Assembly: GCA_048939265.1 (NCBI GenBank)
Contig: JBHLPQ010000052.1
Location: 1 to 20,323 of the forward strand
Direction: 5' to 3'
DNA: 20,323 nt
DNA from: Hodarchaeum sp048939265
GTDB taxonomy: Archaea; Asgardarchaeota; Heimdallarchaeia; Hodarchaeales; Hodarchaeaceae
The notes under the pieces are model-generated. The model was given only the letters and a program-made list of their open reading frames with translations. It had not been told where the DNA came from and did no database searches. Positions 7,370 to 15,792 of the stretch are shown here, piece by piece; the stretch's first letter is position 1, and each line of letters opens with the position of its first letter. The position numbers were made by a program, and so were the translations under genes.

Positions 7370-8773
7370 TTATTCTTTTTTTTGAAAAATTGATGCATTT
7401 AATAAGGCAACTTGTACATCCATAACGTTAGTTCCAGTGGGGCCGCTGATTAGAACAGATCCCCCTAATTCTTCAAAAAAATTACTAAGATTGTTATTTT
7501 GTTGATATTTAACTAGATTTAATTTATTTTGGTGAGTCATTGTGACTGAAATATCATCAACCAATGCTCCTGCATAAGAAGAATTACCATCTATCCCATC
7601 TGTACCTGCAGAAAGAAATACAATATCTGTTGGTGTTTTTTGTAATAAAAATTCTTGCAATACTGCTGCTGCAAGCTCCTGGTTCCTTCCACCTATACCA
7701 TTTCCACGGACTTTAACAGTGGGCTCACCACCACTAATGACAAGGAGGGGTTCTTGGGTAGTACTAGCAAGTCCGCAATAAATCCGAGCTAACAATTGTC
7801 CCACGCATTTAACATCTCCCTCGACCTTATCTGTTAAGAATATAGCGTCCAATCCATATTGTTTGGCAGCTGTAATTATGGCATTGCAGGCTAGTTTATT
7901 CGATCCAAGAATATGTGTATGAATGCGTTGGAAGACAATATCGCCTTTTTTAGGGGTTTCAGGAACTAACTCATTCTTGCCTTGTTCAATCACACGTTCT
8001 ACTGATTTAGGTATGACATTCTGAAGGTGGTATTGTTCAATCAAATGACTTGCATCACTGAAAGTGCTTGGATCAGGATAGAAATATCCTGAAGCGATAC
8101 TTTCTAAATTATCTCCAATCACATCAGATATTACTAAGACAATCATTTCAGCAGGGATAATTTTTGCTAACTTTCCCCCTTTTATGGTTGACACATGTTT
8201 TCTAATAACGTTTATTTCATGTATATTCATCCCAGAATTAATTAATTCTTTATTTAAGAGAATTAAATCTTGAATAGTTATTGGAGGTGTTGGTGCTGTT
8301 AAAATTGCGGATCCTCCTCCACTTATTAAAGCAATTACCAAATCTTTTGCATCTATATTTTCAATTAATTGTAAAATCTCTCCAGTGTTGACAATATTAG
8401 CTTCAGAAGGAAGAGGATGGGTTGACTCAAGACATCTAAGCCTTCTTAGTTGCAAATGTCTTTTTACTCCCTCAGGTACGCAAATTACCCCCTGATATTC
8501 CAGTTCAACTAAGACTTTCTCAAGTGCTTCCGCCATTTTACCTACTGCTTTTCCTGCACCAATAATCCACAACCGTCTCTTTTTCGTTGAAAATACTTGA
8601 TTTGTTATGACTAATTCCTCTTTTTCTGAATTATAGGTTAAATTATCAAGAATTACTTGATAAGGATTAACTGCTTCAATGCCATAATTGAATAGTTTGA
8701 GAAGAATGCTTCTAGATTCATGTCGAATAGAGGAAGAAAAATGGACAACTTCGTCATAATTCTGGAAAATCAT
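7370..8773 (-). CDS. Glycerate 2-kinase, MOFRL/GckA family
   Basis: This cytoplasmic enzyme phosphorylates D-glycerate to 2-phosphoglycerate with ATP, feeding glycolysis or gluconeogenesis. The 467 residues match the usual length, and family motifs appear in order: GAGKA (72-76), SGGGSA (151-156), N-x-x-RKH-x-S-x-IKGGK (188-201), SDVIGD (216-221), SGGEPTV (347-353), GGRNQE (361-366), SAGTDGIDG (388-396) and GPTGTNVMD (444-452). The last four belong to the C-terminal MOFRL domain and its joint with the kinase domain. The usual archaeal symbols are gck or garK-like. It is the last gene of a minus-strand operon, 13 bases after the hydantoinase B subunit. Part of the family is described as hydroxypyruvate reductase in old annotations, but these motifs fit the kinase. 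Confidence 0.9.
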   Translation of the reverse strand: MIFQNYDEVVHFSSSIRHESRSILLKLFNYGIEAVNPYQVILDNLTYNSEKEELVITNQVFSTKKRRLWIIGAGKAVGKMAEALEKVLVELEYQGVICVPEGVKRHLQLRRLRCLESTHPLPSEANIVNTGEILQLIENIDAKDLVIALISGGGSAILTAPTPPITIQDLILLNKELINSGMNIHEINVIRKHVSTIKGGKLAKIIPAEMIVLVISDVIGDNLESIASGYFYPDPSTFSDASHLIEQYHLQNVIPKSVERVIEQGKNELVPETPKKGDIVFQRIHTHILGSNKLACNAIITAAKQYGLDAIFLTDKVEGDVKCVGQLLARIYCGLASTTQEPLLVISGGEPTVKVRGNGIGGRNQELAAAVLQEFLLQKTPTDIVFLSAGTDGIDGNSSYAGALVDDISVTMTHQNKLNLVKYQQNNNLSNFFEELGGSVLISGPTGTNVMDVQVALLNASIFQKKE

Positions 8774-8786
8774 TCATCTACCCCAT

Positions 8787-10364
8787 TTATTTTCGTCCAT
8801 ATCCCCCTCCTCCTGGAGTATTGATAACTAGGATCTCTCCTGCCTTAAAGTTGATTATGGCTCTTCCTGCAAGCTCAATCTCTTCATTATTTGGTTTTCG
8901 TTTAAGATTCAAACCTTTGGCTCCATTACTTCCCCCATGAATTCCCCAAGGAGAGATTTTTCTACGTTCAGTCTGTAGAGAAACAACGGTATCGGTCAAA
9001 CATTCTATCTCTCGGATTAATCCATGTCCTCCAGGAATTTTTCCCTGTCCACCCGAAGGAATTCGGAACTCATAACGATTTACTCTTAAGGGATAAGCTA
9101 ACTCCAGAGCTTCAATAGGAGTATTTAATGTGTTTGTCATATGTGAATGAATTCCAGAAATGCCTCGGTAATTAATACCACTCCCTGTACCTCCACCTAT
9201 TGTTTCATAGTATGTGAAAGGTTTTCCAGTTTTGTCAACACCCCCTATTGTAACATTATTCATTGTCCCTTGAGATGCAGCAGGTATTTCTTCTAATACT
9301 TGGGATAACGCTCCTAATAAAACATCTACGATACGTTGTGAAGTTTCTACATTACCAGAGGATACTGCTGCTGGGGATTGAGGATCAAGAAGGCTCCCCT
9401 CAGGTATTTCTATCTCAATATTACGAAATAATCCTGCATTAGTCATGATAGTTGGATCAGTTAATGCTCTAAAAACATAATAAACACATGAATAAACAAC
9501 ACTCTTAGGAGCGTTCACGTTTCCGATTTGTTGGGAGTCAGTACCGAGAAAAGATACATTTATTCTTTCATCTGAAATAGTGACTGTAACCTTAATTCTA
9601 ACTAAATCAGCAGTAATCCCACTAGAATCAAGGTAATCTTCAAATTGAAATTTTCCATTAGGAAAACAGGCAATCTGTCTTTTAAATGCTGTTTCTGAAA
9701 TATCCATTAGATGTTTACAGACATCAAATAGGAAATCCTGACCATATTTTTCTGTCAATTCAACAAGGCGTTCTTCTCCCCGTAGGAGAGCTGCTCGTTG
9801 AGCTCGAAAATCCCCCAATCTTTCTTCTCGAACACGCACATTTGACAGGAGGAGCTTCATAATGTCTTTTACTTCCTTCCCACGATCGTAAAGCTTTACA
9901 GGAGGAATTATCAATCCTTCTTCAAAGAGTTCTGTCGATATTCCAGGCATGGATCCAGGTGTTGATCCTCCGATATCTGCATGATGAGCTCTATTATTTA
10001 CAAAAAAACTCAAGTGGTCATTAAAATAAACTGGCATTAAAAAGGTAACATCAGGTAGATGGGTACCTCCTGTATAAGGGGAGTTGAGGATGATAATATC
10101 CCCTGGATTCATGGCTTCTACAGGGAAATCTTCTAATATTGCAGTAATTGACGAAAACATAGCCCCCAAATGAACAGGTATGTGTTCTGCTTGAGCCAAC
10201 AATTCTGCATTTCGATCAAAAATAGCACAAGAGAAATCTAACCTCTCTTTACAATTTGGACTAAAAGAAGCTCTTCGAAGAATTATCCCCATTTCTTCGG
10301 CAATATTCTCTAAGGCTTTTTGGATGGTACTTATTGTGACTATGTCAATTTCCATTTTTCTCAC
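8787..10364 (-). CDS. hyuB: Hydantoinase/oxoprolinase B subunit (HyuB family)
   Basis: HyuB-type subunits pair with HyuA to open cyclic amides (hydantoins, 5-oxoproline and similar rings), usually at the cost of ATP. The 525-residue length is typical. Family motifs are visible: the NCKERLDFSCAIFD block (37-50), HIPVHLGAM (61-69), NSPYTGGTHLPDV (94-106), HHADIGG followed by PGSMP (127-140), and a glycine-rich C-terminus GGGGYG. The start is GTG 10364, which overlaps the hyuA stop as GTGA, a sign of translational coupling; ATG at 10355 is an alternative nine bases in. The substrate cannot be read from sequence. Related enzymes include 5-oxoprolinase, N-methylhydantoinase, caprolactamase and acetone/acetophenone carboxylase subunits. 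Confidence 0.9.
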   Translation of the reverse strand: MRKMEIDIVTISTIQKALENIAEEMGIILRRASFSPNCKERLDFSCAIFDRNAELLAQAEHIPVHLGAMFSSITAILEDFPVEAMNPGDIIILNSPYTGGTHLPDVTFLMPVYFNDHLSFFVNNRAHHADIGGSTPGSMPGISTELFEEGLIIPPVKLYDRGKEVKDIMKLLLSNVRVREERLGDFRAQRAALLRGEERLVELTEKYGQDFLFDVCKHLMDISETAFKRQIACFPNGKFQFEDYLDSSGITADLVRIKVTVTISDERINVSFLGTDSQQIGNVNAPKSVVYSCVYYVFRALTDPTIMTNAGLFRNIEIEIPEGSLLDPQSPAAVSSGNVETSQRIVDVLLGALSQVLEEIPAASQGTMNNVTIGGVDKTGKPFTYYETIGGGTGSGINYRGISGIHSHMTNTLNTPIEALELAYPLRVNRYEFRIPSGGQGKIPGGHGLIREIECLTDTVVSLQTERRKISPWGIHGGSNGAKGLNLKRKPNNEEIELAGRAIINFKAGEILVINTPGGGGYGRK

Positions 10365-12382
10365 CCAGTATTTAATCTCCTCACGAGCAAATGACTGTTA
10401 TCCTTTACCTTTGCAACCCATCCTACGTCAATTAGTGTTGTGGAATCATTTTGTTCAATAATACTCGGCCCTTTAATGATATTATTGGCTTTAAATTGAG
10501 ATCTTTGATAGATATCGACTTCTATCCATTTCTGATTTAAGAATACTTCACGGGTTCCTGTTTGGGCATCCTTGGGACTACTAGTACCTTGGGGGAGAGA
10601 AGGCAATTTGAATTTAGGTAAAGAAACCATTGCTGCAACACGTAGATTCACAATTTCCCGTGGAGCTTCTGGTGAAGCATAACCATACGCTTGCTTATGA
10701 GCTACATCAAAAGCATGAGAAAGTGCTTCAATTCTCCCATAAAATGGTACATTCAGCTCATATGATTGGCCTATTAGTCGAAGATCCAGGTTACGGGCAA
10801 TAAGAATATCTTTCTCAGAGAATCCATCTTCAACACATAATTGTACCCCTTGTTGGACAAGAGAATGGAACTCTGATTCAAGCTGTTCGTTGGTCATCTT
10901 CTCCAAGGGTTTTAATAGAGATTTCGACAAATCATGACGAATATCAGCAGCTAGAAGACCATATGCAGACCAAACACCTGGATATGGTGGAATGATGACC
11001 TGATCAATGTACAATCTCTCAGCCAGTGAACAGCCATGTAAAGGGCCTGCTCCACCAAACGAGATTAAGTGAAAATCTCTGCTATCATATCCTCGTTCAG
11101 TAGATACTTTTCGAAGAGCTAGGGCAATATTGTTTTCAAAAATCTCAATAATTCCTGCTGCACATTCCTCAACCGATGAAAAGTCCAATTCCTTGTTAAG
11201 AGATGAAATTACTTTTTCAGCAAGTTCAGGATAAATTTTAATAGATCCTCCGCAGAAATAATCAGGATTTAATAGTCCTCTTACCAGATTTGCATCTGTT
11301 ACAGTAGGTGATTTTCCTCCATAATCATAACAAGCTGGACCAGGATCTGCTCCTGCACTCTCGGGCCCTACGAGTAGAACTTCGTTTTCATATCTTGCGA
11401 TTGATCCACCACCAGCACCAATCGTTTGAACAGCTATACTTGGTAGATGAATAGGATGCCCTGCTATCTCATTGACGGTTGAAATTTCTACTTTCCCATT
11501 TACAATGCTAGCAACATCAGTAGATGTTCCTCCAATGTCTAATGTAAGCGCATTATCAATCTGAAGCTCATTACAAGAGTAGAAACCTCCAAGTACTCCC
11601 CCAGCCAAACCTGAGAAAATAGTTTCAACTGAACGTTCAGCTGCATGCTTTATTTGAGTGACTCCTCCAGTGGAGAGTAGAATGAGGGGAGGTACATTGA
11701 TACCATGTTCTTCCATTCTATGTAAAAAAGAAGTGAAATAGTTTCTACACAAAGGTGCAACATATGCATCTAATACTGTGGTGCTCGTCCTATCATATTC
11801 ACGAAATACTGGAAGAATATGAGATGAACGTGACACGTTAATCGAAGGAAAACGTTGTTTAATTTCATTTTCAATTGTTATTTCATGTTGAGGATTGAAA
11901 AAAGAAAATAATAAAGAAATCGCTACCGATTCGACTTTTTTTTGAAGTAAATCGGTAATCTTTAATTCGAGATCGGCCAAATTTAACGGAAGAAGAATCT
12001 CCCCTGAAGCACTAATCCGTTCTATCACCCCAATTCGTAATTGAGAAGGCACCAGTGGATCAGTTCTCTTAGGGTACAATGAATATAGGTTTATTCGATT
12101 TTGACGTCCGATTTCAATGATATCCGAGAATCCCTCTGTAGTGATTAAAGCTGTTTTCGCTCCTTTATGCTCTAATATAGCATTTGTAGCTACAGTAGTA
12201 CCATGAACAACAACATCCAAATCGTTTAATGTGATTTCTAGCATATTTAATCCGTTTTTCACCCCAATAGATTGATCTTTTGGAGTACTAGAGACTTTGT
12301 TAAGCAGTACAGTATTACTTTCAGAATCTATTACAATTAAATCGGTAAAAGTACCACCTATGTCAATACCAAGACATTTCAT
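10361..12382 (-). CDS. hyuA: Hydantoinase/oxoprolinase A subunit (HyuA family)
   Basis: This is the ATP-dependent partner of HyuB, with an actin/sugar-kinase-type fold. At 673 residues it has the typical length. Motifs: phosphate-1 GIDIGGTFTD (5-14), GTTVATNAILE (61-71), phosphate-2 LDIGGTSTD (281-289), GAGGGSIAR (322-330), the family block GADPGPACYDYGG (344-356), and the adenosine-binding SFGGAGPLHG (441-450). All expected ATP-site parts are present, so it should be active. ATG 12382 starts the minus-strand operon hyuA-hyuB-glycerate kinase. Two copies of an 11-base motif spaced by 30 bases lie just upstream and may control the operon. The presence of a glycerate kinase suggests, but does not show, that the ring-opening product leads to a C3 acid. 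Confidence 0.92.
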   Translation of the reverse strand: MKCLGIDIGGTFTDLIVIDSESNTVLLNKVSSTPKDQSIGVKNGLNMLEITLNDLDVVVHGTTVATNAILEHKGAKTALITTEGFSDIIEIGRQNRINLYSLYPKRTDPLVPSQLRIGVIERISASGEILLPLNLADLELKITDLLQKKVESVAISLLFSFFNPQHEITIENEIKQRFPSINVSRSSHILPVFREYDRTSTTVLDAYVAPLCRNYFTSFLHRMEEHGINVPPLILLSTGGVTQIKHAAERSVETIFSGLAGGVLGGFYSCNELQIDNALTLDIGGTSTDVASIVNGKVEISTVNEIAGHPIHLPSIAVQTIGAGGGSIARYENEVLLVGPESAGADPGPACYDYGGKSPTVTDANLVRGLLNPDYFCGGSIKIYPELAEKVISSLNKELDFSSVEECAAGIIEIFENNIALALRKVSTERGYDSRDFHLISFGGAGPLHGCSLAERLYIDQVIIPPYPGVWSAYGLLAADIRHDLSKSLLKPLEKMTNEQLESEFHSLVQQGVQLCVEDGFSEKDILIARNLDLRLIGQSYELNVPFYGRIEALSHAFDVAHKQAYGYASPEAPREIVNLRVAAMVSLPKFKLPSLPQGTSSPKDAQTGTREVFLNQKWIEVDIYQRSQFKANNIIKGPSIIEQNDSTTLIDVGWVAKVKDNSHLLVRRLNTG

Positions 12383-12403
12383 TTGTTAAACCCTATAGGA
12401 CAG

Positions 12404-12444
12404 ACTTAGAAATACTAAACTCCTTTGAACGAAACTTAGAAATA
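12404..12444. repeat. Phased direct repeat ACTTAGAAATA upstream of hyuA
   Basis: ACTTAGAAATA occurs at 12404-12414 and again at 12434-12444, exactly 30 bases apart, or about three helical turns, so both copies face the same side of the DNA. They lie 22 to 62 bases upstream of hyuA in the divergent gap shared with the SGNH hydrolase gene. An operator or a pair of promoter elements is plausible. Confidence 0.45.
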
Positions 12445-12563
12445 AACAAGAATATGATACTTTGTGTTTCAAAAAATCTCATAAAAATCTACTTCTGTGG
12501 CTGAAAATAAGACAACAAAAAAATTCGATTCTGTTTGTGTAGTTCACTATTTGAGGTACAAAG

Positions 12564-13187
12564 GTGGATAAAATCAACATATTGTGCATTGGTGATTCAC
12601 ATACAGCAGGATTTCCATTATTTGACCCTGTATACGGAGGAGATCCAAAAAGTTCTTATGAATATTGGTTCAATCTTCACCTTTCAAATCATTTCTCTAA
12701 TACTGAGTTTGATATTCATAATAAGGGGAGATGTGGCCAGGTTTCAAGCGAAATTCTTCACAGGTTGAAAAACACACTTTCGAATTTTAATTATGATTTA
12801 ATAGTATTCTGGGCTGGAGCTAATGATATTGCCTTAGGTTACAGTGTAAGCAGAATTTGGAAGAATTTATGGCAAGCTTTCCAGTTCTCAGCCAAGAAGT
12901 CGAATTTTTTCATGCTTGTTACAATTCCTCCGATGAATTGGCCTGGAATTAACATGAATATCGTGCAATTAAATGAAGAAATTAGGAATAAGAGTAATAG
13001 TGATACTTATCTGTATGCTGACGCATATAATGCGTTAGTTCTAGAGAATAGAGGTTTATTGAATCCAAATTATGATGCAGGAGACGGAGTTCACCTCTCA
13101 ATTGATGGCTATGAACAAGTAGGGAAAGAAATTTTCAAGCAAGTCAATTCTTCGATCCAAATGATATATGATTATTCAGAAGGATGA
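12564..13187 (+). CDS. SGNH/GDSL-family hydrolase
   Basis: A 207-residue esterase/lipase-like hydrolase. All four SGNH blocks are visible: block I IGDSHTAG with nucleophile Ser12, block II with Gly58 (KGRCGQ), block III GAND with Asn87, and block V DGVHLS with Asp174 and His177 completing the triad. There is no signal peptide, so it is likely cytoplasmic. Typical substrates are acyl or acetyl esters of lipids or sugars; none can be named here. The start is GTG 12564, with GAGGT seven bases upstream (12552-12556). A longer overlapping frame at 12535-12768 is a shadow. The gene diverges from hyuA across a 181-base gap and precedes the hypothetical gene at 13228 by 40 bases, which may be cotranscribed. 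Confidence 0.88.
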   Translation: MDKINILCIGDSHTAGFPLFDPVYGGDPKSSYEYWFNLHLSNHFSNTEFDIHNKGRCGQVSSEILHRLKNTLSNFNYDLIVFWAGANDIALGYSVSRIWKNLWQAFQFSAKKSNFFMLVTIPPMNWPGINMNIVQLNEEIRNKSNSDTYLYADAYNALVLENRGLLNPNYDAGDGVHLSIDGYEQVGKEIFKQVNSSIQMIYDYSEG

Positions 13188-13227
13188 CTAAAACTTTGGA
13201 CTTTAAAATCTTGGAACATCAGACATT

Positions 13228-13842
13228 TTGAACAATATGAGATTGTCCTCAAAATGGATTTCTTGGTTAAAACGACTTGGAATTAAGAAAAACCAACGAG
13301 AAACCTATTCAGACTGGAAACATCATCTTGTCTCTCTCTATATAATTCGTAAAGGTGATGGTATATGCTTATTTTCACATCACTTTCAGCTAGGGACGAT
13401 TTCACATATTGAAAACCAATTGGTAGGGATGGGATTCACAGCAATCTCCCAGATGTTGCAGGAGATCGTCGACTCGTCATTAAGTTTGGTAATGATGGAC
13501 CTCAGATCGAAAAAGGTCATAATTGAAGAAAAAGAAAACTTTTTGACCATCTTGATTACCACAGTTAATTCACCAATACTAAGAGATAAGCTAGAAGAAC
13601 TTGCTAATCTTTTTGAAAAGATGTTTGAACTTCAACAACGAATAAGTCTGGTTACACAAGTCTGTGTTGAAGATTATGCCTTAACTTCAGAATTAATTTC
13701 ACTGGTATTTAAAGACAAACCCACGCAAGTTTTAGAGATTATCCCCTTGATTTTTAACTCAATCCGAAAAAATAAATCTTTTTCGACTAGAGAGAGAAAA
13801 ATTGATACGTTCCTTTTAACCTCTACAAGTGTTAAGAAATGA
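13228..13842 (+). CDS. Hypothetical protein with a possible longin/roadblock-like domain
   Basis: A 204-residue protein without a confident family. After a basic N-terminus (1-30) comes a beta-rich stretch, SLYIIRKGDGICLFSHHF (36-53), then a helix GMGFTAISQMLQEI (67-80), beta strands SLVMMDLRSKKVIIEE and FLTILITTV, and a helix KLEELANLFEKMFE (121-134). This strand-strand-helix-strand-strand-helix order, with a "display past input, self-contained sensor" look, resembles longin or roadblock-type small-GTPase adaptor domains, which are abundant in Asgard archaea. That is inference from pattern alone. The C-terminus (140-204) is helical with a basic end. The start is TTG 13228 or ATG 13237. Its stop lies eight bases from the convergent stop of the zinc-finger gene. 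Confidence 0.6.
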   Translation: MNNMRLSSKWISWLKRLGIKKNQRETYSDWKHHLVSLYIIRKGDGICLFSHHFQLGTISHIENQLVGMGFTAISQMLQEIVDSSLSLVMMDLRSKKVIIEEKENFLTILITTVNSPILRDKLEELANLFEKMFELQQRISLVTQVCVEDYALTSELISLVFKDKPTQVLEIIPLIFNSIRKNKSFSTRERKIDTFLLTSTSVKK

Positions 13843-13850
13843 AATCTTTG

Positions 13851-14636
13851 TTAAAGCTTCTGAACCTTCCCTGGGCTAGGTTCAAAATAAATACCGTTTA
13901 ACATACCTTTTTCAAGAGCTTTCTTTACTATAGAGAAAGGAACTCCTTCTTCCTCCGCAATTTCTTTGAGAGTTTCTAGTTCAATAGGTTCTTCAGAAAT
14001 AGAAGATAAAACCACAGCTGCTGTCTTATCAATGGATAATATCTCTTGTAAATTTTTCTGTAGCTTATCTGCATCTTCTTGTGAAATACTTTTTCTTTTT
14101 ATTGAGGTTTGAATTAGACCTTGAAAAATAGATTCAACCTCTGACAATGTATCTAGATAACATTCAACATGGAAGAATTTATGTGAAAAAAATTTCCTTC
14201 CATCATCTAATTCAACTTGAGTAGGTTCAGCTACCCGAAAAATTCCTTTTTCAATCTTCTTTTCACAAACTCGACAGACTCCGCGAGAACTCTTTGAAAG
14301 CTCAAAAAATGGTTTTCGTGGAGAGCTAGAGGCTTGAGGGCTTTCAACTTTTTTCTGGCTTTGTTTTAAGAATTCTGTGATTTTTTCTTTATCAACTGAA
14401 CCAATTAAAGTTGAATTTTCTAAAACCTCGAAAACAATCTCTAGTTTGTCTTTTGGTGTACATTCTGGATGGTAGTATCCATAGGAGGAAATTGTCTCTC
14501 CATCAGATCTCGTGAATTGATAAGGAATCCCTACCCTGTAGTCTCCCTTAAGAATTTTTTCCCGACATCCCCTACAGGTTGCCCTTCCGCTTTTCGCAGG
14601 TTCAATTATTGGAATTTCAGCTTTTTTAGCAGACAT
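13851..14636 (-). CDS. Protein with two PARP-type zinc fingers and a putative C-terminal winged helix
   Basis: The 261 residues contain two fingers of the PARP type (zf-PARP). Finger 1 has Cys21, Cys24, His56 and Cys59 in SGRATCRGC...YYHPEC; finger 2 has Cys121, Cys124, His156 and Cys159 in SSRGVCRVC...FFHVEC. Both are C-x2-C-x31-H-x2-C, exactly 100 residues apart. The lead-in AKSGRATCRGCREKILKG closely resembles the first finger of PARP1 and that of DNA ligase III, which recognise DNA breaks. A low-complexity linker (about 92-112) separates the fingers. Residues 213-255 look like a helix-turn-helix/winged-helix segment. There is no ADP-ribosyltransferase, ligase or BRCT domain. DNA binding is likely; a repair role is inferred from the family. 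ATG 14636 has GGAG about nine bases upstream. Confidence 0.88.
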   Translation of the reverse strand: MSAKKAEIPIIEPAKSGRATCRGCREKILKGDYRVGIPYQFTRSDGETISSYGYYHPECTPKDKLEIVFEVLENSTLIGSVDKEKITEFLKQSQKKVESPQASSSPRKPFFELSKSSRGVCRVCEKKIEKGIFRVAEPTQVELDDGRKFFSHKFFHVECYLDTLSEVESIFQGLIQTSIKRKSISQEDADKLQKNLQEILSIDKTAAVVLSSISEEPIELETLKEIAEEEGVPFSIVKKALEKGMLNGIYFEPSPGKVQKL

Positions 14637-14718
14637 ATAACCTACTCCTGTTCTATATCAAGAGGGAGATTGAAAATATATCATCATAAAGAGAGAGGAG
14701 AGAGGTTTTTGAAAGCAT

Positions 14719-15666
14719 CTATGAGAGAATTATAAATCGAGTACTTCTGATGTCCTCACTTGTCACGTATGAAGAATCTGAGTGGGTTTTAGCGGCTGTA
14801 ATAAATTTGTCAAGATTGTTGGAAATAAAAGTGATCATCTCTTCCTTTAGAATGTCGAATTTTCCATAAATCTCTGGAATTATGTAGGTAAAAAACACAA
14901 AAATTCTATCGTAACATTTGAAATGCCAAATCACAGAATTTTGAAGCCTTTTAGCTCCGATAAGAGACAAACTATCTCGATATTTATTTAATAGATACTC
15001 TTGCCTAATGTATTTAGAAATTGATTCTAATAAAGGATCTGATATATCGTCTTGTTTATGATTTCTCGCTGTAGAAAATAAATAATCCCCTTTTTCATCG
15101 TAAACTAATATAAAGGAAACAAATTCAGCTAAATCGGATTTGATTTTACTTAAAACCTTCCAATATATTGCAGCATCTTCTCCTAATGGACCCTCAATTG
15201 CTCTTTCAAAATTCTCATCCAAACCTGAAAACTCAGGATTTTCTATATTTGTTTGTAGCGGAGTATAGTGACTAAGTAAATTGCTTGGTAATTGTTGAAA
15301 TTCATTTGAAGTTGCCAAAGATACCAAGGATATACCGTTTGGGGCTTTTGCATAATCGACATAGAGAGGTTTATTTTGATCTACCGTTAAATCTAGGAGG
15401 ATGGGGCGAACTATATCTTTTAACTGCATTATTGCTTCTATTAATCCTGATGTCAATAAAATTTTCTCATTGTTTGGACTAATTTCTGGACGGTTTGTAA
15501 TCTCTCCTTTATTATTAACATTGATTGATCGTGTATAAACAGGAAGACCACCCTCATCTGCCAGAATCACAAGCAGTTTCGACCCCTTCAAGGAGGATTG
15601 GCTAACTAAAGGTTTGTTTTCATGTGCCAGGTGATTTAAAATTATTTTCGAATCTTTCTCCTTCAA
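14719..15666 (-). CDS. Hypothetical protein, possible tandem longin/roadblock-like domains
   Basis: A 315-residue protein with two similarly built halves. The first (about 28-125) has strand LLVILADEGGLPVYTRSI, helix LLTSGLIEAIMQLKDI, then strands ILLDLT, LYVDYAKAP and ISLVSLAT. The second (about 180-292) has FVSFILVYDEKGDYLFST, helix, then VIWHFKCYDRIFVFFTYI and a long C-terminal helix FDILKEEMITFISNNLDKFI. Both halves recall longin or roadblock-type domains that act as platforms for small GTPases; this is a structural guess with no invariant motif to prove it. The start is TTG 15666, with AGGTG about ten bases upstream. It is followed by the double zinc-finger gene (82 bases) and preceded by dph2 (126 bases), all on the minus strand, so a loose operon is possible. 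Confidence 0.6.
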   Translation of the reverse strand: MKEKDSKIILNHLAHENKPLVSQSSLKGSKLLVILADEGGLPVYTRSINVNNKGEITNRPEISPNNEKILLTSGLIEAIMQLKDIVRPILLDLTVDQNKPLYVDYAKAPNGISLVSLATSNEFQQLPSNLLSHYTPLQTNIENPEFSGLDENFERAIEGPLGEDAAIYWKVLSKIKSDLAEFVSFILVYDEKGDYLFSTARNHKQDDISDPLLESISKYIRQEYLLNKYRDSLSLIGAKRLQNSVIWHFKCYDRIFVFFTYIIPEIYGKFDILKEEMITFISNNLDKFITAAKTHSDSSYVTSEDIRSTRFIILS

Positions 15667-15792
15667 ATATTCTTCACACCTGAGCTAAAATAATTGACAA
15701 GGAAGTTCATCTCGATATACTTATTAAGATGAACTAGAGAATCTCTTCGAAAATGGTTTTTACTATCTTAAGCTTCTAATTTCTAGGGGTTC

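Noticed and set aside
12535..12768. 77-residue plus-strand frame overlapping the SGNH hydrolase start
   Set aside because: It overlaps the hydrolase in another frame, and the hydrolase has all four catalytic blocks.
14469..14735. 88-residue plus-strand frame opposite the zinc-finger gene start
   Set aside because: It is antisense to the first PARP-type finger and extends into the intergenic gap without a supported start.
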